Origin: Prolixibacteraceae bacterium JC049
Lineage (GTDB): Bacteria > Bacteroidota > Bacteroidia > Bacteroidales > Prolixibacteraceae
Direction: 5' to 3'
Length of the DNA stretch: 64,000 nucleotides
Assembly: GCA_023369685.1 (NCBI GenBank)
Contig: SACZ01000002.1
Location: forward strand, 372,001 to 436,000
Shown: positions 18,060-26,372 of the stretch, piece by piece
Position numbering within the stretch: the first letter of the stretch is position 1
Layout of the letters: the number at the start of each line of letters is the position of its first letter
Position numbers and translations under genes: made by a program
Notes under the pieces: generated by a model
What the model was told of the DNA's origin: nothing
Seen by the model: the letters and a program-made list of their open reading frames with translations, nothing else
Databases searched by the model: none

Positions 18060-19577
18060 TTATTTTCCTGTCTTCTCATCAAACTCACATACAACTCGGA
18101 AACCAATATGTGTACAGTCTGAATACCACCAAATACTCTTTGGCATCTGCGGATCGGTTTTTCTATAGGCAGCCTCATCAGCAAAGTCACGCTCGGCACA
18201 ACGCACCTGAGCAGGAGTACTCTTAAACGATCCTCCTTTAACCACATGGTGCTTACCTGAAACAGGCCCCTTAGGGTTATTTACACCGTTGGTTAATTTC
18301 TTCAATGCATCAGGAGAATACCAGTCGCTACAGAACTCACCCACATTTCCCAACATGTTTTTCAATCCAAATGGATTGGCTTCCACTACATCAGGAGTTT
18401 GAGTCTGTGCTTTGCTATTGCCCACATAAACCACATGTTTATCCAGTATTTCTGTATTAGCTCCGAATATTTTATTAATAATACTTTCCGTGTTAAAATC
18501 AGATGCTTTTCCTTCAAAGAAATAGCTTCCCTCTTTTCCTCCACGTGCAGCATATTCCCATTCTGCTTCTGTTGGTAGTCGGTATGTTTTTCCTGTCACC
18601 TGCGACAACCAACGACAATAAGTCTCTGCAGCATGCCATGTCATAGTAATGGCCGGACGCTTTCCTAAGCCCCATCCCTGATCTGGCTGACCATAAGGAG
18701 GAGTTGCTCCCGAGATAGCATCTACATCACCTTCTTTGCGCACACCTTCGGTATCGGTACTTCTTCCTTCGGCTGAAGTTTGCTGGTAGAATGCCAAATA
18801 TTCGTCCCAAGTTACTTCAATTTCGGCCATAAAGAATGGAGAAACCTTCACCTCTTTCACCGGTCCTTCGTCATTCTCACGTCCTTTTTCTTTATCCGGA
18901 CTACCCATCTTAAATGAACCTCCAGGAATGGCAACCATTTTAAATGCTACGTCGCTTTCCGGAATGTGCTCTTCGAACGATTCGAACTTATTCACAACAG
19001 TTGCCTCAGTAAACATTTCTCGTTTTTCCTCTTTGTTTCCAAACGATGTGTTTTGAGCATGCGCTGCTGCATTCGGATCGTAGTGACCAACATCGATATG
19101 ACAATTGATACAGTTCAATTCATCTTCGTGTTGCGTGTAATAAAGGTGTGCCTGCTCTCCTTTTTTCGAAAGAGTTAAAGGAAATAGGTTGGCATGACAA
19201 TTAATACACGACGACTTGAAAGTAAATTTCGATGCCATGTCAGGGTGGCTCTTGGCGGCCCAGTTAAACTCAGTGCTGTCTTTAAAAAGATATCCGTAAA
19301 CATCTTTCGATCCAGCTTTGATTTTTTCAATTAAATGATTTTGTCCCTTCGGTGGTAAATGACATTGCACACAATGCACTTTCACTCCACTGCGATTGAC
19401 AACGTGAACCGATTGCTTCCACGATTGTGTTGCATGAGGATGAATGTGGCATGAGTTGCAATACTCATCAGTAGATGTGTACTTCATTGCTTTTTGGCCA
19501 CTCAGCATAATTACTATGCCTACGACAATACCAATCAGCAAAACGAGTACAATTCGTTTTGTTAATAGATTTTTCAT
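18060..19577 (-). CDS. Tetraheme cytochrome c fused to SUMF1/FGE-like domain
   Basis: A 505-residue protein. Residues 9-26 form a membrane anchor, followed by a NapC/NirT-like part with four CxxCH haem motifs at 40-44, 69-73, 124-128 and 156-160. From about residue 195 it continues as a formylglycine-generating-enzyme (SUMF1) fold: IPGGSFKMGSPD, RLPTEAEWEYAARGG, NPFGLKNMLGNVGEFCSDWY and VVKGGSF. The two active-site cysteines of true FGE, expected just after KGGS, are absent (FKSTPAQ here), so it is unlikely to make formylglycine. The domain may be structural or ligand-binding. I chose the ATG at 19577 because the 23 codons before it have no signal-peptide character. Confidence 0.85.
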   Translation of the reverse strand: MKNLLTKRIVLVLLIGIVVGIVIMLSGQKAMKYTSTDEYCNSCHIHPHATQSWKQSVHVVNRSGVKVHCVQCHLPPKGQNHLIEKIKAGSKDVYGYLFKDSTEFNWAAKSHPDMASKFTFKSSCINCHANLFPLTLSKKGEQAHLYYTQHEDELNCINCHIDVGHYDPNAAAHAQNTSFGNKEEKREMFTEATVVNKFESFEEHIPESDVAFKMVAIPGGSFKMGSPDKEKGRENDEGPVKEVKVSPFFMAEIEVTWDEYLAFYQQTSAEGRSTDTEGVRKEGDVDAISGATPPYGQPDQGWGLGKRPAITMTWHAAETYCRWLSQVTGKTYRLPTEAEWEYAARGGKEGSYFFEGKASDFNTESIINKIFGANTEILDKHVVYVGNSKAQTQTPDVVEANPFGLKNMLGNVGEFCSDWYSPDALKKLTNGVNNPKGPVSGKHHVVKGGSFKSTPAQVRCAERDFADEAAYRKTDPQMPKSIWWYSDCTHIGFRVVCEFDEKTGK

Positions 19578-20063
19578 TTTTGCGGTATAATTTATTCTGG
19601 TTAATCCACCAAAGATATAAATTACAGTCGGTTGAACAAGAGCCAACTTTAACCATTTAAACTGAACGCAAATCTATGTAACGTAGGTAAATGACAGGGT
19701 TAATAGGCGGGGTACAATTCGGATTTTACCAAAAATATGACAAGAAAAAGGAGCCGATTGGCTCCTTAGTAAGAGTTGAATCTAATCCGACTTAATTTTA
19801 GCAAAGGAATGATCTGTGCTCTCTTGTCAGAATCATTAAATTGAATTTGGGAATGGTCAAAAGGTCTTTTGGTTTAAAAATGTATCTCTATTGTTTACTC
19901 CAAATTTACAGCCAAAATATTAACTCAATGTAATCTTCACATTATGCGATCATGAAGAAAATATTGCACCAATGTTTCATAAACACATGCTACTTTTTAT
20001 TTGAACACGTGTTTGAATTAGCCTCCAACACAACACAAAACACTTACAAACACCTTTTGTAGC
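19578..20063. other. Divergent intergenic region with one hairpin
   Basis: This 486-bp gap separates the minus-strand cytochrome gene from the plus-strand TonB receptor. No credible ORF was seen. It holds the hairpin at 19748-19767 and a 10-bp palindrome aacacgtgtt at 20004-20013. No clear TAnnTTTG was found for the receptor. Confidence 0.5.
19748..19767 (-). terminator. Orphan terminator-like hairpin
   Basis: An 8-bp perfect stem (aaggagcc / ggctcctt) with a 4-nt loop is followed on the minus strand by a T-rich run. No recognised gene ends here, so it may belong to an attenuated leader of the cytochrome gene or to an unseen small RNA. Confidence 0.45.
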
Positions 20064-22532
20064 ATGATTTTTGTAGCAATTATCCGCTTAAAAATCGCAT
20101 TATTACTAAGTTTGTTAAAATTTAAACAGAAGAAATTGAACCGCTTACTACTTACTCTAATACTACTAGCTACTTTGTCACTATCAAAAGTGTCGAATGC
20201 TCAGAAATTGCATGTTTTTGACAAACAAGGCTTATTTCCGATTGAAGATGTCTACATATTCTCTAATTCGGCAGTAGGCTTTACCGATGCTCAAGGAAAT
20301 ATCGAACTCACGCAATTTGATCCCAATTCTGTAATAAAAATCAGTCATCCATATTATAAATCGAAGACTTTAACCTTTCAGGAATTAAAAGAAAGAAACT
20401 TTCGCTTGCGACTAGAAGAAGATCCGGTTCGACTAAACGAAGTGATTATTGCTGCTAACAAAAGAGAAGAAAAGCGAAGTGAAGTAGCAGCACAAATAGA
20501 GTCAATCACATCAAAAGAGGTTCAATTTTATAATCCGCAAACAGCAGCCGACTTAGTTGGTGTTAACTCTGGAATCTTTATTCAGAAAAGTCAGATGGGA
20601 GGAGGAAGTCCAATGCTACGAGGCTTTGCTGCCAACAGAGTACTATTGGTTGTAGACGGAGTACGCATGAACAACGCCATATTTCGTAGCGGAAATCTTC
20701 AAAATGTAATTTCGCTTGATGCAAACTCAATTGCCAAGTCAGAAGTCATTTTTGGCCCCTCTTCTGTAATTTACGGAAGTGATGCATTGGGCGGAGTGCT
20801 CAATTTCCAAACACTTCCAGCAAGACTATCAACCGGCAAAACACTGATCCAAGGAAATGCAATGACTCGTTATGCCACGGCCAACAAGGAAAAAACGGGC
20901 CATTTCGATTTTAATCTTGGAGGTAAAAAGTGGGGATGGGTATCTTCTTTAAGCTATTCAGACTACGATGATTTACAAATGGGAAGCCATGGAAAGAGTG
21001 AATATTTGAACAAAGAATACATTGTTGTTACACCCGAAGGTGATAAAGTTGTTGAAAACAGTCATCCGGAGAAGCAAATTCACAGTGGCTACAACCAGTT
21101 AAACTGGATGAACAAAGTACGATACAGACCATCCGAGAACATCGACTTGGAATACAGCTTGCATTATTCAAAAAGTTCGGATGTACCGCGCTACGATCGA
21201 TTAATCCAAAAATCGAATGGAAAACCAAAATATGCACAATGGTATTACGGTCCTCAAAAATGGGTAATGCACCATTTGAAAGCAAAAGTTAAAGCCGAAA
21301 GTTCATTATTCGATGTAATGAACATTAATGCAGCATATCAAAACTACACAGAAAGTAGACATGACCGAAAACTGAACAAAACAGCTATCCGGGAAAGAAC
21401 AGAAGAAGTAGATGCCTACTCTCTGAATATCGATTTTGACAAAAAGTTGTCTGAAAACTCGATGCTCTACTATGGAGTAGATTTATTGCATAACGATGTC
21501 GGTTCGAAAGGACATACGCGAAACATTAACACACAGGAAACTGAAGTATATGCTTCGCGATACCCTGATGGTTCAAAATACACCTCGGCTGCTATTTACG
21601 GAAGCTACAAAAACAATTTTTCAAAACACCTGACATTTAGTGCTGGTGCTCGATACAACTACACTTGGAGTAGCGGAACATTTGACAATCGATTCTATGA
21701 TTTTCCTTTTTCAGAATTTAAAAACCGAAACGGCGCCCTTACCGGAAACGTTGGATTGGTGTATCATCCCGATGAACAGTGGCAGTTTAATGTAAATGCC
21801 TCAACAGGATTTAGAGCTCCAAACATCGACGACGCGGCTAAAGTCTTCGACTCTGAACCAGGAACAGTTATTGTTCCCAACCCTGATCTGGAGCCAGAGT
21901 ATGCTGCCAATTTCGAATTGGGAATTATTAGAAACTTTGGGAATAATGCCAAATTTGAATTGACAGGTTATTATACCCGCCTATTTAATGCAATGGTACG
22001 TGGCGATTTCCAGCTAAACGGAAAATCGGAAATGATATACGATGATGTATTGAGTCAAATCAAAGCATTCCAGAATGCCGATTATGCCAATATATGGGGA
22101 ATGAATCTTGGATTCACCGGAAACCTATTCAAGCACGTACTTTTCAAATCTAATTTCTCGTATCAATACGGAAGAGACAACAACGATCAACCAATGCGAC
22201 ACATTGCTCCATTTTTTGGATCAAGCCACATCATTGCGACAGTGAAACAAGTCCGCTTCGATTTATATGCCCTTTATAATGGAGAAGTAAGCTACAGCAA
22301 CATGTCGGAAGATGAACGCGGAAAGACACACATGTATGCTACCGATAGCAACGGTAATCCATACTCTCCAAGCTGGATAACTTTAAACCTGAAGTCGACC
22401 TTCCAGGTAAATAAACTAATCCAATTAAATGCCGGAATCGAGAACATTACAGATGTTCGATACAGGCCATATTCTTCGGGAATTGTTGCGGCAGGACGAA
22501 ATTTCATTATTTCACTTCGAGTTAGAATTTAA
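20064..22532 (+). CDS. TonB-dependent receptor, hemoglobin/transferrin-type
   Basis: An 822-residue outer-membrane receptor. After a long N-terminal hydrophobic signal ending in VSNAQ (about residue 46) there is a carboxypeptidase-regulatory-like segment (about 47-115), then a plug domain (LNEVIIAANKRE is the TonB-box region, SPMLRGFAANRVLLVVDG, SSVIYGSDALGGVLNF), and a 22-stranded-type barrel ending in GRNFIISLRVRI. The plug phrase RGFAANRVLLVVDGVRMNNA is typical of receptors for haem proteins and related iron carriers. No SusD partner follows, so it is not a Sus-type glycan importer. The first Met is the only ATG before the signal; a TTG start nearer the signal cannot be excluded. Confidence 0.85.
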   Translation: MIFVAIIRLKIALLLSLLKFKQKKLNRLLLTLILLATLSLSKVSNAQKLHVFDKQGLFPIEDVYIFSNSAVGFTDAQGNIELTQFDPNSVIKISHPYYKSKTLTFQELKERNFRLRLEEDPVRLNEVIIAANKREEKRSEVAAQIESITSKEVQFYNPQTAADLVGVNSGIFIQKSQMGGGSPMLRGFAANRVLLVVDGVRMNNAIFRSGNLQNVISLDANSIAKSEVIFGPSSVIYGSDALGGVLNFQTLPARLSTGKTLIQGNAMTRYATANKEKTGHFDFNLGGKKWGWVSSLSYSDYDDLQMGSHGKSEYLNKEYIVVTPEGDKVVENSHPEKQIHSGYNQLNWMNKVRYRPSENIDLEYSLHYSKSSDVPRYDRLIQKSNGKPKYAQWYYGPQKWVMHHLKAKVKAESSLFDVMNINAAYQNYTESRHDRKLNKTAIRERTEEVDAYSLNIDFDKKLSENSMLYYGVDLLHNDVGSKGHTRNINTQETEVYASRYPDGSKYTSAAIYGSYKNNFSKHLTFSAGARYNYTWSSGTFDNRFYDFPFSEFKNRNGALTGNVGLVYHPDEQWQFNVNASTGFRAPNIDDAAKVFDSEPGTVIVPNPDLEPEYAANFELGIIRNFGNNAKFELTGYYTRLFNAMVRGDFQLNGKSEMIYDDVLSQIKAFQNADYANIWGMNLGFTGNLFKHVLFKSNFSYQYGRDNNDQPMRHIAPFFGSSHIIATVKQVRFDLYALYNGEVSYSNMSEDERGKTHMYATDSNGNPYSPSWITLNLKSTFQVNKLIQLNAGIENITDVRYRPYSSGIVAAGRNFIISLRVRI

Positions 22533-22647
22533 CCATCGAAGAATATAGATAAACCGAATTGTCGGTTTTGGTGTTGTATATTCTGAGTCTGCAATGAAAT
22601 GATGCAAAAGCAATTGCATTTTAAATAACGCAGGTGATTGAGAGGAT

Positions 22648-24510
22648 ATGCTTCAGCGGGAAATTAAGATATTAATAATAGAAGATAATCAACTTGATGT
22701 TGTTATTTTAATCGATCATATCAAACGAAAAATCCCTTCGTTTAACTATGTGATATGTGACAATGAAAAGGATTTTAGACACCACCTGAATACTTCCGAT
22801 TTTGATATAATCATATCAGATTATCGTATCCCTGGGTTTGGAGGAGAACAAGCTCTAAAAATTGTCGTTGATAATCATATAGATATCCCATTCATTATTT
22901 CGTCAGGAACAATTGGAGAAGAAGCCGTAGTGAAAATGATTCACAAAGGAGCCACTGACTATCTAATGAAAGATCGTTTAGATCGGGTTGGTGTAGCCAT
23001 AAAAAATGCAATTGAGAAACATGAAATTGAGAGGGAGAATAAAAAAGCGCTAGAGCAACTCAAAGAAAGTGAAGAGCGTTTTCGAAGTTTAGCTGAAGCA
23101 TCCCCCATTGGAATTATATTAATTGAAGGAAACAATGTAAGTTTCATTAATAAAAAAGCAAAAGAAATCGGACCATCCTGCTTGGGAAAGTTATTATCAG
23201 CCAATAACTATTTATCGTCAACCCAATCATGTCAAAATAAGAATTTCTGCAATTGTCTTTTCGACGACGTATCCAACTTATCTCTAAATAAAGGTGAAGC
23301 TTCCACTTTCTATGATCAGGAGAACAATAGATGGTTAGAGTATATCATTAGTCGAAACGCAAGTAATATTCAGATACTATTCCGAGATGTAACCAATGAG
23401 GTTTTAGATAATCTTGAAATTCAGAAATTGAGTCAGGCACTAGAAGTTTCTCCTGCTGCTATTTCCATCACCAGCACAAAAGGAATCATAGAATATGTAA
23501 ATGAAATGTTTACAGAAATCACTGGCTACACCAAGGAGGAAGTGATTGGAAAGAAACATTCTATGTTAAAATCAGGGAGACAATCTCCAGAAACTTATAA
23601 AGAACTATGGGGGACAATATTGCAAGGTGAAATTTGGAATGGGGAACTGCTCAACAGAAAAAAAGACGGAGCTTTATATTGGACTTCATACACAATTTCT
23701 GGAATTAAAAACGAAAAAGGAGACCTAACTCATTTCATTGGAATTTCTACCGACATCACTAAAGCAAAAGAAATTCAAGAGCAACTGATTGTGGCCAAAG
23801 AAAAAGCCGAAGAGTCTGATCATTTAAAATCTTCATTCTTGGCTAACATGTCACATGAGATTCGCACTCCTCTAAATGCAATCATGGGTTTTTCATCTTT
23901 GCTTCCCAATGTTTTGGATAATGAAGAAAACATAAAACTGTATGTTGACCAAATAGAACGTAATGGTGATAAGTTATTGACTTTGATAAATGACATTTTG
24001 GATATATCTAAAATCGAATCCGATACTATCTCTCTCAATCTGGAACAGTTTTCAATGAATGATTTATTGAAAGACCTAGAAACGGACTATTCTACCATTC
24101 TAGAACAAATGAATAAAGATCTTCAGTTCAGTGTTCAGCTTCTAAATCAAGATGTTTTAATCTACTCAGACAGAGTTCGACTTTATCAAATCATATCGAA
24201 TTTTGTCAATAATGCATTTAAATATACAGACAAAGGCAGAGTTGATGTTATTGTCAATATCCTTGGGAAGAACAGACTAAGACTAGAAGTTAAAGATACT
24301 GGCATGGGAATTTCAGATGATGATTTGAAGAATGTATTCTCACAATTCTTTCAGGTTGAAGACGCCCATACCCGCAAGTTCGGAGGTACTGGTCTAGGAC
24401 TTGCCATCGTTAAAAAGCTATCGCAATTACTCAATTGTAAAGTAGGTGTAAAATCGAAACTCGGTAAAGGTTCCACCTTCAAAGTTGAGATTCCGTATTT
24501 TATTTATTAA
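22648..24510 (+). CDS. REC-PAS-PAS sensor histidine kinase
   Basis: A 620-residue cytoplasmic kinase with no membrane segments. Order: a receiver domain (about 6-125; ILIIEDN acid pocket, phospho-acceptor D58 in ISDYRIPG, conserved Lys in YLMKD), two PAS domains (about 145-255 and 262-380), HisKA with the phosphorylated H403 in SHEIRTPLNA, and a HATPase domain ending near residue 618 (NNAFKYTDKG, DTGMGI, GGTGLGLAIVKKL). A receiver at the N-terminus means it can be phosphorylated by another kinase and so act as an intermediate in a relay. It lies between the TonB receptor and the LamG-AraC regulator, with no output regulator of its own next to it. Confidence 0.9.
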   Translation: MLQREIKILIIEDNQLDVVILIDHIKRKIPSFNYVICDNEKDFRHHLNTSDFDIIISDYRIPGFGGEQALKIVVDNHIDIPFIISSGTIGEEAVVKMIHKGATDYLMKDRLDRVGVAIKNAIEKHEIERENKKALEQLKESEERFRSLAEASPIGIILIEGNNVSFINKKAKEIGPSCLGKLLSANNYLSSTQSCQNKNFCNCLFDDVSNLSLNKGEASTFYDQENNRWLEYIISRNASNIQILFRDVTNEVLDNLEIQKLSQALEVSPAAISITSTKGIIEYVNEMFTEITGYTKEEVIGKKHSMLKSGRQSPETYKELWGTILQGEIWNGELLNRKKDGALYWTSYTISGIKNEKGDLTHFIGISTDITKAKEIQEQLIVAKEKAEESDHLKSSFLANMSHEIRTPLNAIMGFSSLLPNVLDNEENIKLYVDQIERNGDKLLTLINDILDISKIESDTISLNLEQFSMNDLLKDLETDYSTILEQMNKDLQFSVQLLNQDVLIYSDRVRLYQIISNFVNNAFKYTDKGRVDVIVNILGKNRLRLEVKDTGMGISDDDLKNVFSQFFQVEDAHTRKFGGTGLGLAIVKKLSQLLNCKVGVKSKLGKGSTFKVEIPYFIY

Positions 24511-24519
24511 CCAAAACCT

Positions 24520-24527
24520 TATTTTTG
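24520..24527 (+). promoter_or_regulatory. Putative -7 element for LamG-AraC regulator
   Basis: The bases TATTTTTG match TAnnTTTG. The start codon lies about 10 nt beyond the expected transcription start, so the mRNA would be almost leaderless. A -33 box is not clear. Confidence 0.45.
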
Positions 24528-24542
24528 TGTAAAAACTAGGGT

Positions 24543-26228
24543 TTGATCAAAAGTCTTCTACCATATATTCTTTGTATTGCATGGAGCGTCTCTGCATTGG
24601 GACAATCCAACTCTTCTGTTATTCAATTCATAAATAACGGAGAAGAGTATGATGCAGCTAAAATAGAAAAGGAAGAAATAGTAGAGAAGTCGGATGCTTT
24701 CTTTAATCAGCTTCTACAATTCAATGGAGAAACGTCCTACATAGCTGCTCCAAAATTCAACAAGGATTCTATCTTCACCATTTCGTTTTGGTTCAAATCT
24801 TCTTCACTACTTCGACGCAATTGCGCATTGGTGGGAATCACCAATCACTTTTGGTTAAGAACCACAACCAACAGAGAATTACAGTTTACCCAACCAAGTC
24901 GGATAGATAACAACACCTCTGGCTTAATGCTAACCGAAGAAAACTGGTATTTTGTTGCTTGCAGGTTAAAAAACCGAAATATTGATCTATTTCTAAATGG
25001 ACAACTTTGCGCTCAATTTGAATGGAAAGGCAATATGCCCACAGGAGAATCTACCTTTTTCATAGGAAAAGATACCTGGCGTGAACATTTCTCAGGAGGA
25101 ATATCGCAATTTCAGTATGTAAACCGGCCATTATCCAACCAAGAGATTATCGAAAAACATCAAAAGCAGCGATTAAAGCAGCAATTGAATTACGGCTTAA
25201 TTTATTCCAATGGATTCGAGTTTAGAAGACAAAGCGAACAAGAAACATTTACTAATATCGAAAAAGTTGATTCCAAAGATGGAAAAGGAATTCATCTAAA
25301 CGGAGACAATAGTTATATCGATTTTCCTCAACTAAAAGTTGACAATGCCATCTCTTTTTCCGGATGGGTAAAATGCGAACGCCCCACAGAAAGATATGGC
25401 GCTCTGCTTGATTCAGAACAAGCCTTTGCTTTTCGTGTTGGAGGAAATGGCTACTTGCTTTTCACCCTTCCGCAAATAGATGATCTGATTGCCAATAATG
25501 TAAAAATAAAACCCAATCAATGGAGTCACGTTGGCTTTTCCTATCTGGAAGGCAAACAACTAAAACTATATTTCAACCGAAAACTGGTTAAAGAATTTGA
25601 CATTGAAGATTACCCTAATGCAGCTAAAAGATTACGAATAGGGAATAACCTCTGGAACAACTTCTTTAAAGGCGAGATGGACAACATTGCCATTTGGAAT
25701 AGAATTATCTCTGACGAGGAAATGTTTCAGGCAGGAGAGCAAAATTCGGAATACTGGCAACAGTTTGTAATAAAAGAGAAAGCAAACAATTGGTGGTTAT
25801 ACACCTTAATAGGAGCAGTCATCTTTGCAATTGCATTGGTAGTAAAACGAAGAAAAGCGAATGTAAAGGACGAGATTGTTCATCTAGAAGAAAAGCCCCA
25901 AAAAGAAAACGAAGACATTCTTCGAGCAACCGAAATAGTGAAACAACATTTAAACGACTCAGGCTTTCAGGTGGAACAGTTTGCTCAAGCAATGAACATG
26001 AGCAAAACCAAGCTTTACAATATCCTAAAAGAGCACTCTGGAATGTCTACAAAAGAGTTTATTCGGAATATCAGAATGAAAAAAGCAGCCGAACTATTAA
26101 CTACTACCGACATGCCTGTTACCGATATCGTTTTCGAAACTGGCTTTGAAAGCAGAGCCTATTTCAATAAATGTTTTCGAGAAAAATACCAGCAAACTCC
26201 TACCGAATACAGAAAAAAGCAAATATAA
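24543..26228 (+). CDS. Membrane-spanning regulator: signal peptide, two LamG-like domains, TM helix, AraC HTH
   Basis: A 561-residue protein with an unusual order. It has an N-terminal signal sequence (cleavage near ALGQ, residue 21), two concanavalin A/LamG-like jelly-roll domains (about 52-205 and 245-400), one membrane helix (about 417-435) and an AraC-family DNA-binding domain (about 466-561, KTKLYNILKEHSGMSTKEFI and ESRAYFNKCFREKYQQTPTEYR). The LamG part would lie in the periplasm and the HTH in the cytoplasm, so ligand binding could directly control transcription, much like hybrid two-component regulators but without kinase domains. The start codon is TTG, since a TAG stop lies directly before it in frame. 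It precedes four glycan-active genes, which are likely targets. Confidence 0.85.
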   Translation: MIKSLLPYILCIAWSVSALGQSNSSVIQFINNGEEYDAAKIEKEEIVEKSDAFFNQLLQFNGETSYIAAPKFNKDSIFTISFWFKSSSLLRRNCALVGITNHFWLRTTTNRELQFTQPSRIDNNTSGLMLTEENWYFVACRLKNRNIDLFLNGQLCAQFEWKGNMPTGESTFFIGKDTWREHFSGGISQFQYVNRPLSNQEIIEKHQKQRLKQQLNYGLIYSNGFEFRRQSEQETFTNIEKVDSKDGKGIHLNGDNSYIDFPQLKVDNAISFSGWVKCERPTERYGALLDSEQAFAFRVGGNGYLLFTLPQIDDLIANNVKIKPNQWSHVGFSYLEGKQLKLYFNRKLVKEFDIEDYPNAAKRLRIGNNLWNNFFKGEMDNIAIWNRIISDEEMFQAGEQNSEYWQQFVIKEKANNWWLYTLIGAVIFAIALVVKRRKANVKDEIVHLEEKPQKENEDILRATEIVKQHLNDSGFQVEQFAQAMNMSKTKLYNILKEHSGMSTKEFIRNIRMKKAAELLTTTDMPVTDIVFETGFESRAYFNKCFREKYQQTPTEYRKKQI

Positions 26229-26372
26229 ACATCGTCTTATTTGACAAAAAACACCCACCCTAACCACCTGTATATATTACAGTTGAACATATGAGTACAT
26301 AACCTGATCACTACAACGCACTGTTTTAAAATCGATTTTACATTTTTAAAATGGATAAAATTTAAAATCGAA

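Noticed and set aside
18060-19000. Formylglycine-generating enzyme (sulfatase-maturing)
   Set aside because: The domain has the fold motifs but lacks both catalytic cysteines after KGGS, and no sulfatase gene is seen in the window.
20064-22532. SusC-type glycan importer
   Set aside because: No SusD gene follows and the plug motif fits haem/transferrin-type receptors better.
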